This document shows positions 7,884 through 13,563 of a DNA stretch of 64,000 nt, in pieces. The notes under the pieces were generated by a model. It had not been told where the DNA came from, did not search any database, and saw only the letters and a list, made by a program, of their open reading frames with translations. Within the stretch, counting starts at the first letter, position 1. Each line of letters begins with the position of its first letter. The stretch comes from a virus. The stretch lies in the IMG/VR virus record IMGVR_UViG_3300044691_000566, positions 95,747 through 159,746 of that record. One strand, written 5' to 3'. Both the position numbers and the translations under genes were made by a program.

Positions 7884-9278
7884 ATGACGACACCGCCCGG
7901 ATACTCGGGGCAGGAGATCGACACCGAGGGCGTATACGGCAACGCGGGTGCTGCTCCTCGGGGTACCCAGAACCTGGTCTCCAACACGGAGACCGCCACC
8001 CCGGCCGGTGCCGCATACGGTGGCGGCGCCAACGTCGTGACCGGCGGCACCCTCACCGGCACCCCGGACACCGAGGGGATCGGCACGGGCGCCAACGGCC
8101 CGTACGTGCCCAACCCGCCGCCGCTGCTCACCGGCACCCTGGACACCCAGACCCTGGGCTGGCCGCTGACCTCCGGGGTCACCCAGGCGTACCGGGCCCC
8201 CAACACCACCATCGGCCTGGTCGGTGCGGCCGGTGCGTTCGACACCACCCGCACCGACACCCCGATCACCGACGGCTCGATCCGCAACGACTACCAGCAG
8301 AACCTGAGCGGCACCCTGGAGTCGGGCAACATCGGCGCCATCGGCCCCGTCAGTGCCCTCGTGCCGGTCGCCCCCTCCGGCACCCCCACGGTGGCCGCAG
8401 GCGCCCGTACCGCGACCGTGACGTGGTCCACGGTGGCCGACCCGGACGCCACGGCGCCCGTGCTCGGATACGTGATCATCGGCTCCACGGGCGGCACCAC
8501 GTACACGGGCCGGGGCGTCACCACCGCCGTGGTGACCAACCTGGTCCCCGACCTGCCGTACTCGTTCCAGGTGCTGGCCCGGAACCGCAACGGCAACGGC
8601 CCGCTGGGCACCGCCTCCGCCACGGTGACGCCGTACAACCCGGACGAGCCGGACGTCGGCAAGCCCGGCGGCCTGGACCCGTACTGGGCCCAGAACCCGA
8701 TCTACGGCCCCGACGGCACCGTGAAGGCGGGCTCGGGCCTCGCGGGACGCCCCGCCGCGCCCACGAGCGTCGTCCTGACCGGCAATGGCACCGTGGGCGG
8801 CGTGGTGGCCACCTGGGTTGCCCCGGCGACCGGCGGCACCGTGAGCAGCTACACCGTCACCCTGTCCTCGGGACAGACCAAGTCGGTGTCGGCCAGCACC
8901 CTGACGACCACCTTCACCGGGGTCGCCAACGCCACCGCGATCACCGCGACGGTCACCTCGGTGGGTTCGGTGGCCAACGCCACCTCCACGGCTTCGGCTG
9001 TCTTCGGCAAGCCCACGGCCCCGGCGGCTCCCACCGCCACCAGCCCGTCGGCGGGCACCATCCACGTGGTGTGGACCGCCCCGACTTCGGGCGCCCCGAT
9101 CAACTACATCGTCACCCTCGCCGGTCAGGACACCACCTCCCACACGGTGGCGGGCACCATCTTGACCAACGACTTCACCGCCCTGACCACCGGCCACGTC
9201 GACACCGTCACGGTGGGGGCGCAGGGGTCGGTGTCCACCACCACCTCGGCCGCCTCCGGCAACGTCACCGTCACCTGA
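7884..9278 (+). CDS. Fn3/Ig-like domain virion surface protein
   Basis: 464 residues. Residues 1-150 are Gly/Thr-rich and unlike known domains. Three beta-sandwich domains of fibronectin-III type follow: about 155-250 (ATVTWSTV, SFQVLARNRNGNGPLG), 289-372 and 373-464 (PTATSPSAGTIHVVWTAP). Such domains decorate capsids or tails and bind carbohydrate at the cell surface. The domains are Ala/Thr/Val-rich and divergent from one another. A strong terminator follows at once. Confidence 0.75.
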   Translation: MTTPPGYSGQEIDTEGVYGNAGAAPRGTQNLVSNTETATPAGAAYGGGANVVTGGTLTGTPDTEGIGTGANGPYVPNPPPLLTGTLDTQTLGWPLTSGVTQAYRAPNTTIGLVGAAGAFDTTRTDTPITDGSIRNDYQQNLSGTLESGNIGAIGPVSALVPVAPSGTPTVAAGARTATVTWSTVADPDATAPVLGYVIIGSTGGTTYTGRGVTTAVVTNLVPDLPYSFQVLARNRNGNGPLGTASATVTPYNPDEPDVGKPGGLDPYWAQNPIYGPDGTVKAGSGLAGRPAAPTSVVLTGNGTVGGVVATWVAPATGGTVSSYTVTLSSGQTKSVSASTLTTTFTGVANATAITATVTSVGSVANATSTASAVFGKPTAPAAPTATSPSAGTIHVVWTAPTSGAPINYIVTLAGQDTTSHTVAGTILTNDFTALTTGHVDTVTVGAQGSVSTTTSAASGNVTVT

Positions 9279-9287
9279 TCCGGCCGC

Positions 9288-9322
9288 GAGGAGCCCCGTA
9301 CACCGCGTACGGGGCTCCTCGT
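9288..9322 (+). terminator. Strong terminator hairpin
   Basis: Perfect 14-bp stem GAGGAGCCCCGTAC / GTACGGGGCTCCTC with a 5-base loop. There is no long T tract; in high-GC actinobacteria such hairpins are still usually terminators. Confidence 0.6.
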
Positions 9323-9370
9323 ACCGCTGCCGGTCGTCGCATCATGCGGTCCTGTCGGGCGCCCCCGGTC

Positions 9371-9387
9371 CCCCCGGAAGGGTTGAA
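9371..9387 (+). promoter_or_regulatory. Structural-gene leader hairpin, copy 3
   Basis: CCC-GGAA-GGG (GNRA-type loop) followed by TTGAAG, about 30 bases before ATG 9416. Confidence 0.4.
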
Positions 9388-9415
9388 GGCCACCACCCAG
9401 CGGATCGGGAGCGGA

Positions 9416-10063
9416 ATGTCCACCACCAGCCAGCACGTGGGATACAAGATCCCGGATGGGTCGGACCCCTTCCTGCGGACCGACTTCGTCCAGAACCTCA
9501 ACCTCCAGGACCAGTACACGGGCGACTGGATCTGCACGAGCACCACCCGACCGGCCTGGGGCAGCGGCCAGGCGGGCATGAAGATCGTCGAGACGGACAC
9601 CCGCCGCACCCTGATGTGGACCGGCACCACGTTCCGGGAGATGCTCTACGGCCCCGCCGTCTGGTGGGGCTCCATCCGCCCCAACGCGACCATCTCCCAC
9701 GGCACGGTGGTGTCCTACACCGTCGGCACGTTCACCGTGAACCGCCCCGGCACGCTGCTCGGGTTCGCCAACACCGAGTACGCGATGCCCAACACCGGCT
9801 ACATCGGCGCCTCCACCCGCGTCACCATCGACGGCGCGGTGGCGAGCTGGGACACCTCCGGCGTCGACTTCATTGAGACCAACTTCCCCAGCGGCGGCAC
9901 CGACTTCTGGGGCGTCACCATCCCGGCCATGGGCGTCCGCAACATATCCGCCGGAACCCACTCGGTCGGCATCCAGATCCTGGGCACCGTCACCGGCACC
10001 AACACCCTCAAGATCGTCTCCAACCGCACGCTGGCCATGTTCGTCAACGCGACCGACCGCTAG
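9416..10063 (+). CDS. Hypothetical virion protein
   Basis: 215 residues from ATG 9416 (GGGAGCGGA upstream). It is beta-rich with many Thr/Gly/Trp (TLMWTGTTFREML, GAVASWDTSGVDFIETNF) and has no recognised domain. The composition resembles fibre or head-spike beta-sandwich proteins. It is followed after 9 bases by the next virion gene. Confidence 0.6.
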   Translation: MSTTSQHVGYKIPDGSDPFLRTDFVQNLNLQDQYTGDWICTSTTRPAWGSGQAGMKIVETDTRRTLMWTGTTFREMLYGPAVWWGSIRPNATISHGTVVSYTVGTFTVNRPGTLLGFANTEYAMPNTGYIGASTRVTIDGAVASWDTSGVDFIETNFPSGGTDFWGVTIPAMGVRNISAGTHSVGIQILGTVTGTNTLKIVSNRTLAMFVNATDR

Positions 10064-10072
10064 GACCGCCAC

Positions 10073-10942
10073 ATGGCGCTCTTCTGGAACGACCGGCAGT
10101 ACGTCTCCCAGTACGCGGTGGACGTGGTGGGCATCCACCTGCTCCGCAACCAGGTCCCGGTGGACGCCGACTCCGGCGTCGCCCTCACCATGGTCTCGGA
10201 GAACACCGGCAGCGAGGTCTTCTCCCGCGCCGCCACCCACAACGCGACCGGCGACTACTCGGCGTCGTTCAACAGCGTGGAGACCTCTGTCCCCGGGTCC
10301 TACACGCTGGCGTGGACCTACGTCCTGACCGGGCAGCCGGAGTACCTGGAGTCCGGCATCGAGGTCGGCCCGGCTGCCCCCTCGTACGACAATCTCGCGC
10401 CGGGGATGAAGGACATCGTGGAGGGGGTCATGATCCGCATCGCGGACACCATCGACTCCCCGGGCGGTGGCCCGAATTTGTTGACATATGTCCAGAGCAA
10501 GTTCGGCCGGGGCCGGATCGCCGAGCTGATGCGGATCGCCCTGGGCCGCCTCAACACGGTCGCCCAGCCCCATCAGACCTACACCCTGGACGGCAATGGG
10601 GGCGCCACCTTCCCCTTCGCCCAGTGGGGTCCGCTGCTGGAGGCCGTGACCTGGGCGGAGACGCTCAAGCATCTGATCCGCAGCTACAACGAGCAGCCGA
10701 ACTTCATCGGCTCCGGCAACATCTCCCGCCTGGACCGCCGGGACTACGTCCAGCGCTGGCGCGACTCCCTCATGGACGAGGAGGCCGCGATCAAGGGGCA
10801 GCTCGATGTCTTCAAGATCGCGTCCATGGGCCTGGGCCGACCGGCTGTGCTGATTTTCGGGGGCGTCTATGGTCGGTACGGGCCCACTCGCATGTCGGGT
10901 AGCGTGGCCGCGCGGCCCCGTTACTGGACGAGATTCTACTAA
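10073..10942 (+). CDS. Hypothetical virion protein
   Basis: 289 residues. An N-terminal beta domain (1-105; LAWTYVLTGQPEYLE) is followed by a helical domain (125-250; GRGRIAELMRIALGRLNT, RRDYVQRWRDSLMDEEAAIKG) and a Gly/Arg/Tyr-rich C-terminus (YGRYGPTRMSG). The join of beta and helical parts is like connector or fibre-attachment proteins, but no family is recognised. It is the last gene before the plus-strand small-RNA array. Confidence 0.6.
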   Translation: MALFWNDRQYVSQYAVDVVGIHLLRNQVPVDADSGVALTMVSENTGSEVFSRAATHNATGDYSASFNSVETSVPGSYTLAWTYVLTGQPEYLESGIEVGPAAPSYDNLAPGMKDIVEGVMIRIADTIDSPGGGPNLLTYVQSKFGRGRIAELMRIALGRLNTVAQPHQTYTLDGNGGATFPFAQWGPLLEAVTWAETLKHLIRSYNEQPNFIGSGNISRLDRRDYVQRWRDSLMDEEAAIKGQLDVFKIASMGLGRPAVLIFGGVYGRYGPTRMSGSVAARPRYWTRFY

Positions 10943-10960
10943 AACCGGACATTACGGCCA

Positions 10961-11070
10961 TGATAGGGTCAGGTCCTGCAAGGCACGGCAGGGCTAGGCG
11001 AGGTCTGGCAGGGTACGGCTGGGCACGGCAGGGGGAGGGCGATCACCTACGGGTGGTCGCCCTCCGTTGT
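10961..11070 (+). ncRNA. GGYNN-repeat small RNA unit (plus array, 1)
   Basis: The clearest repeat. After the extended -10 TGATAGGGT (10961-10969), GG recurs every 5 bases from 10982 to 11037 (12 steps), written GGCAC GGCAG GGCTA GGCGA and so on. A 14-bp hairpin closes the unit (GGAGGGCGATCACC at 11034-11047, 3' arm to 11065). Because the period is 5, no constant reading frame results. The expected RNA is about 90 nt. It lies 18 bases after the preceding gene. Confidence 0.65.
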
Positions 11071-11187
11071 TGACAGATCCAGTAGGACATGACAGAGTCA
11101 AGTCGTCCTCATTCACCTGGGGCGGGCGTCGGTCGATCCGTGGTGCTCCCTTTCGCAACAAGGGCACGGATTGACCGACGTCTTTGT
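11070..11187 (+). ncRNA. Variant small RNA unit: same promoter, long hairpin instead of repeats
   Basis: Promoter TTGACA (11070-11075), 17 bases, CAGAGT (11093-11098). In place of pentamers there is a 16-bp stem, arms 11127-11142 and 11165-11180, with one G-U pair and an inner CCCTT/AAGGG pairing, followed by TCTTTGT. No ORF with a ribosome binding site was found. Confidence 0.5.
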
Positions 11188-11204
11188 ACTCCCGTCGGTA
11201 ACCC

Positions 11205-11295
11205 TGATAGAGTCAAGTCCTCGGCACGGCTAGGTAGGGCAGGGTTTGGTAGGGCAGGGAGAAGGGGTCCTCTACGGAGGACCCCTTCGTTTTGC
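11205..11295 (+). ncRNA. GGYNN-repeat small RNA unit (plus array, 2)
   Basis: TTGTAC, 18 bases, then TGATAGAGT (11205-11213); 8 pentamers; hairpin AAGGGGTCCTC / GAGGACCCCTT (11262-11287) with a TTCGTTTT tail. It lies just upstream of the DUF397 gene; a separate TAGAGT at 11310 may be that gene's own -10. Confidence 0.6.
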
Positions 11296-11344
11296 CCCCG
11301 CAGGCCCGGTAGAGTCCGGCCTCCACCGTCAGAGAGGACCCTCA

Positions 11345-11554
11345 ATGCCCGACAGCGAGATCATCAGGGACTGGTACACCTCCAGCGCCTGCGGGGCGAA
11401 CAACTCCTGCCTGGAGGCCCGCACTTACGCCGACGGGTCGGTCGAGATCCGCAACTCCCAGGACCCGAAGGGCACCCTCCTCCGGTTCACCGAGGACGAA
11501 TGGTCCGCCTTCCTCGTGGGCGCCCGCGCCGGGGAGTTTTCCACCGGGGCATGA
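11345..11554 (+). CDS. DUF397 family protein
   Basis: 69 residues, the usual length of this family. The family signature is complete: DWYTSSACG, a Cys near 20 (NNSCLEART), VEIRNSQDPKGTLLRF, then a C-terminal EDEWSAFLVGARAGEF. DUF397 proteins are small partners of Xre-type regulators encoded next to them in Streptomyces (the WhiJ/BldB-type developmental systems). Here no Xre partner is adjacent. A decoy for a host regulator is a reasonable inference, not shown by sequence. GAGAGGACC supplies the ribosome binding site. Confidence 0.85.
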   Translation: MPDSEIIRDWYTSSACGANNSCLEARTYADGSVEIRNSQDPKGTLLRFTEDEWSAFLVGARAGEFSTGA

Positions 11555-11556
11555 CC

Positions 11557-11648
11557 TGATAGAGTCAAGTCCTCGGCTAGGCATGGCGGGGCTCGGCTTG
11601 GCACGGCAGGGAGAAGGGGTCCACTACGGTGGACCCCTTCGTCGTTGG
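11557..11648 (+). ncRNA. GGYNN-repeat small RNA unit (plus array, 3)
   Basis: TGATAGAGT (11557-11565) two bases after the DUF397 stop; 8 phased pentamers; 11-bp hairpin AAGGGGTCCAC / GTGGACCCCTT (11614-11639) with tail TCGTCGTT. The hairpin is followed at once by the ribosome binding site of the next small gene, so read-through could express that gene. Confidence 0.6.
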
Positions 11649-11656
11649 GAGGACGG

Positions 11657-11836
11657 ATGCGCATCGGTCAGGAGCCGCCCCGGCGGGAGAAGCTGCGGGG
11701 CTACGTGATCACCGGCTGCATCAAGTGCGGCGGCCGGTCCAAGTGGATCCGGCGTGGACCGCACGACTGCTGCTTGCGCAAGGACATGAGCCGGGCCCGG
11801 GAGAAGCAGGAATGGCGCCGGACCCTCAGGGATTGA
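11657..11836 (+). CDS. Small zinc-finger protein
   Basis: 59 residues from ATG 11657 (GGGAGGA upstream; TTG 11645 possible). CIKCGG and CC-type cysteines 15 residues apart (PHDCCLRK) suggest one zinc site, flanked by Arg/Lys-rich helices (SRAREKQEWRRTL). A nucleic-acid-binding role is likely but not specific. Its TGA stop is the first part of the next TGATAGAGT promoter. Confidence 0.6.
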   Translation: MRIGQEPPRREKLRGYVITGCIKCGGRSKWIRRGPHDCCLRKDMSRAREKQEWRRTLRD

Positions 11837-11940
11837 TAGAGTCAAGTCCCTGGCAAGGCTGGCCAAGGCCCGGTAGGGCACGGCTTGGCCCGGCAGGGCA
11901 GGGAGAAGAGCCCCACTACGGTGGGGCTCTTCGTCGTTGA
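11834..11940 (+). ncRNA. GGYNN-repeat small RNA unit (plus array, 4)
   Basis: TGATAGAGT begins with the stop codon of the zinc-finger gene; 11 pentamers (one imperfect, GCCAA); 11-bp hairpin AAGAGCCCCAC / GTGGGGCTCTT (11906-11931). Confidence 0.6.
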
Positions 11941-11956
11941 CGGACCCCGCAGTTCA

Positions 11957-12074
11957 TGACAGAGTCAAGTCCTGCATGGCCGGGCGGGACGTGGCGCGGT
12001 GTGGCATGGCTAGGTAGGGCCGGGCAGGGCATGGGCTGTGGAGATGGGGCCTCTTTCGGGAGGCCCCATCGTCT
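11957..12074 (+). ncRNA. GGYNN-repeat small RNA unit (plus array, 5)
   Basis: Promoter TTGACG (11937-11942), 17 bases, CAGAGT (11960-11965); about 11 pentamers with one imperfect; hairpin GATGGGGCCTC / GAGGCCCCATC (12043-12070). No coding sequence lies between this and its neighbours. Confidence 0.65.
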
Positions 12075-12178
12075 TGATAGAGTCAAGTCCCTGGCTGGGC
12101 TTGGTATGGCTGGGCTTGGCGTGGTGAGGCATGGCAGGGGGAGAGGGCCCGGATTTTTAAATCCGGGCCCTCCGCCAT
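12075..12178 (+). ncRNA. GGYNN-repeat small RNA unit (plus array, 6)
   Basis: TGATAGAGT (12075-12083) directly after the previous hairpin; 10 pentamers; 12-bp hairpin GAGGGCCCGGAT / ATCCGGGCCCTC (12143-12172) whose loop is TTTTAA. It isolates the array from the operator-promoter just downstream. Confidence 0.6.
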
Positions 12179-12182
12179 ATGG

Positions 12183-12227
12183 TTGACACTCCAGGAATCC
12201 TTGGAGTACAGTCACCTTCGCCAGAGA
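12183..12227 (+). promoter_or_regulatory. Operator-promoter, site 1 of 3
   Basis: TTGACA (12183-12188), then the 18-base palindrome CTCCAGGAATCCTTGGAG filling the whole spacer (12189-12206), then TACAGT (12207-12212). The leader motif GCCAGAGA starts at 12220, 13 bases after the palindrome. A palindrome between -35 and -10 is the classic place for a repressor. Confidence 0.75.
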
Positions 12228-12250
12228 ACGCCGAGCCCCAGGGAGGGCCC

Positions 12251-12829
12251 ATGCAGGTCCGTTTGACTCTTACCGGAACCACATCGCTGCTCATGCACAA
12301 CGCGCGGCTGTCCGACCCGTTGGACCCCTACACCAAGATGCTCAAGGCCATCTCCTCCAAGCGCACCAAGACGGAGGACGACCACGACGACATGGCGCGC
12401 GTCGAATTCCTCGGCGGCCTGTACTTCGACCCGGAGGCCGGGCCGTACGTTCCCGGCGTCAACGTCCACCGCTGCCTGGTGGAGGGCGCCAAGCTCAACA
12501 AGCTGGGCCGCCACGTGGAGCGCGGCATCATCGCCCTGGACGAGATCTGCCCGCTGGGCTACGCGGGGCCGCGCACGGAGGAGGCGCTGTGGAAGGACAA
12601 AAACTTCGTCTCCCGGCTGTCCGTCGGCGTCACCACCTCGCGCGTCATGCGCACGCGCCCCGAATTCCCGGTGTGGGGCCTGGAGGCCGACATGCTGGTG
12701 GACACCGGCCAGCTCGACCTGGAGCAGGTCCGCACCATCGCCGAGAAGTCCGGACAGATGATCGGTCTCGGCGACTACCGTCCCCGGTTCGGGCGATTCA
12801 CCGTCGAGGTCGTCGAACTCCAGGGCTGA
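12251..12829 (+). CDS. Conserved phage early protein, possibly RAMP-like
   Basis: 192 residues from ATG 12251 with GGGAGGG. Its type is seen in many phages near replication/recombination genes: N-terminal TGTTSLLMHNARLSDPLDPY, central GPYVPGVNVHRCLVEGAK, C-terminal IGLGDYRPRFGRFTVEVVEL. The beta-strand N-terminus and the Gly-rich FGRF end recall RAMP/Cas7 ferredoxin-like folds, but this is a visual impression only. It is driven by operator-promoter 1, shared with the DinG-like helicase and the gene at 53615, so an early nucleic-acid role is likely. Confidence 0.6.
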   Translation: MQVRLTLTGTTSLLMHNARLSDPLDPYTKMLKAISSKRTKTEDDHDDMARVEFLGGLYFDPEAGPYVPGVNVHRCLVEGAKLNKLGRHVERGIIALDEICPLGYAGPRTEEALWKDKNFVSRLSVGVTTSRVMRTRPEFPVWGLEADMLVDTGQLDLEQVRTIAEKSGQMIGLGDYRPRFGRFTVEVVELQG

Positions 12830-12868
12830 TCCCGCCAGAATCTGTACCACCGAACAGAAGGAGGACGA

Positions 12869-13432
12869 ATGGCCGCCAAGCCGTTCGAGCCCAAGGGCGA
12901 TGTCGCCCGCTGGGTCCCCGTCTACGAGAATCTGCGCGACCTGGAGCCGGGGGTGCTGGTCACGTACGAGCAGCTCTCGGAGTGGGCCGGAGTCGATGTC
13001 CGGCGCGACCGCAGCCCCCTCGTGCAGGCCGAGGACAAGCTCCTGAAGGAGCACGGGCGCGGCGTCGCCAACGAGCGGGGCGTGGGGTACCGGATCATGC
13101 TGGCCTCCGAACACGGTGAGGCCGCCCGGCGCCAGACCCGGAAGGCCGACCGCCGGATCAGGAAGGCCATAACCCTTCTGACCGTGGCCGACCGCAATCA
13201 CCTGACCCCGCAGCAGCGGCAGAAGTACGAGAGTCAGGCCGGGGCTCTCCAGGCCGTCCGGGACATGACCAACCGCCTGGCGCGGCGGACGGCCGCGCTG
13301 GAGGAGGGTCTGAAAGCGGTCCGTCGGGAGACCAAGGAGACCACGGCCGGTCTGTCCGACCGCTTGGAGCGGCTGGAGGCCCGGTTCGCGAACGTTCCGG
13401 GCGATGCCCCGGCGGACAGCACCACGACCTGA
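12869..13432 (+). CDS. Winged-helix plus coiled-coil DNA-binding protein (probable)
   Basis: 187 residues with GAAGGAGGA ahead of ATG 12869. Residues 10-85 look like a small helix-turn-helix domain (LVTYEQLSEWAGVDVRRD, GRGVANERGVGYRIM). Residues 90-180 are helical with heptad character (LARRTAALEEGLKAVRRETK) and probably oligomerise. It is the second gene of the operator-1 transcript and could be its regulator or a replication accessory protein. Confidence 0.55.
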   Translation: MAAKPFEPKGDVARWVPVYENLRDLEPGVLVTYEQLSEWAGVDVRRDRSPLVQAEDKLLKEHGRGVANERGVGYRIMLASEHGEAARRQTRKADRRIRKAITLLTVADRNHLTPQQRQKYESQAGALQAVRDMTNRLARRTAALEEGLKAVRRETKETTAGLSDRLERLEARFANVPGDAPADSTTT

Positions 13433-13469
13433 TAAGGTCACCCCCATCGGGATTTTAAAATCCCGCACA

Positions 13470-13506
13470 GACGACAGGCCCGTTCATGGGGAACGGGCCT
13501 GTCGTC
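13470..13506 (+). terminator. Strong terminator hairpin
   Basis: 16-bp stem GACGACAGGCCCGTTC / GAACGGGCCTGTCGTC with a 5-base loop, just after a second palindrome GGGATTTTAAAATCCC (13449-13464). It separates early genes from the tailspike gene. Confidence 0.65.
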
Positions 13507-13524
13507 ATGTCCGGAGTCCTCCAA

Positions 13525-13553
13525 GCCCGGCGAAGAGGTGAAACCGCACCTCT
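13525..13553 (+). promoter_or_regulatory. Structural-gene leader hairpin, copy 4
   Basis: GCCCGGCGAAGAGGTGAAA followed by pairing AGAGGTG / CACCTCT (13534-13540, 13547-13553), ending 10 bases before GTG 13564. Nearly the same string, GCCCGGTGAAGGGGTGAA, precedes the gene at 15491. Confidence 0.45.
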
Positions 13554-13563
13554 GGAGGACGTC

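Noticed and set aside
11557-11571. L5-type stoperators (asymmetric repressor sites ending in TGTCAAG)
   Set aside because: TGATAGAGTCAAG is similar in look, but the 17-base link to TTGACA and the direct lead into hairpin-ended units or genes fit a promoter better. A binding role in addition is not excluded.
10943-12250. Small ORFs within the small-RNA array (for example 11089-11559 and 11109-11345)
   Set aside because: They run across promoters and hairpins, have no ribosome binding sites and change with the 5-base repeat phase; only the DUF397 and zinc-finger genes are supported.
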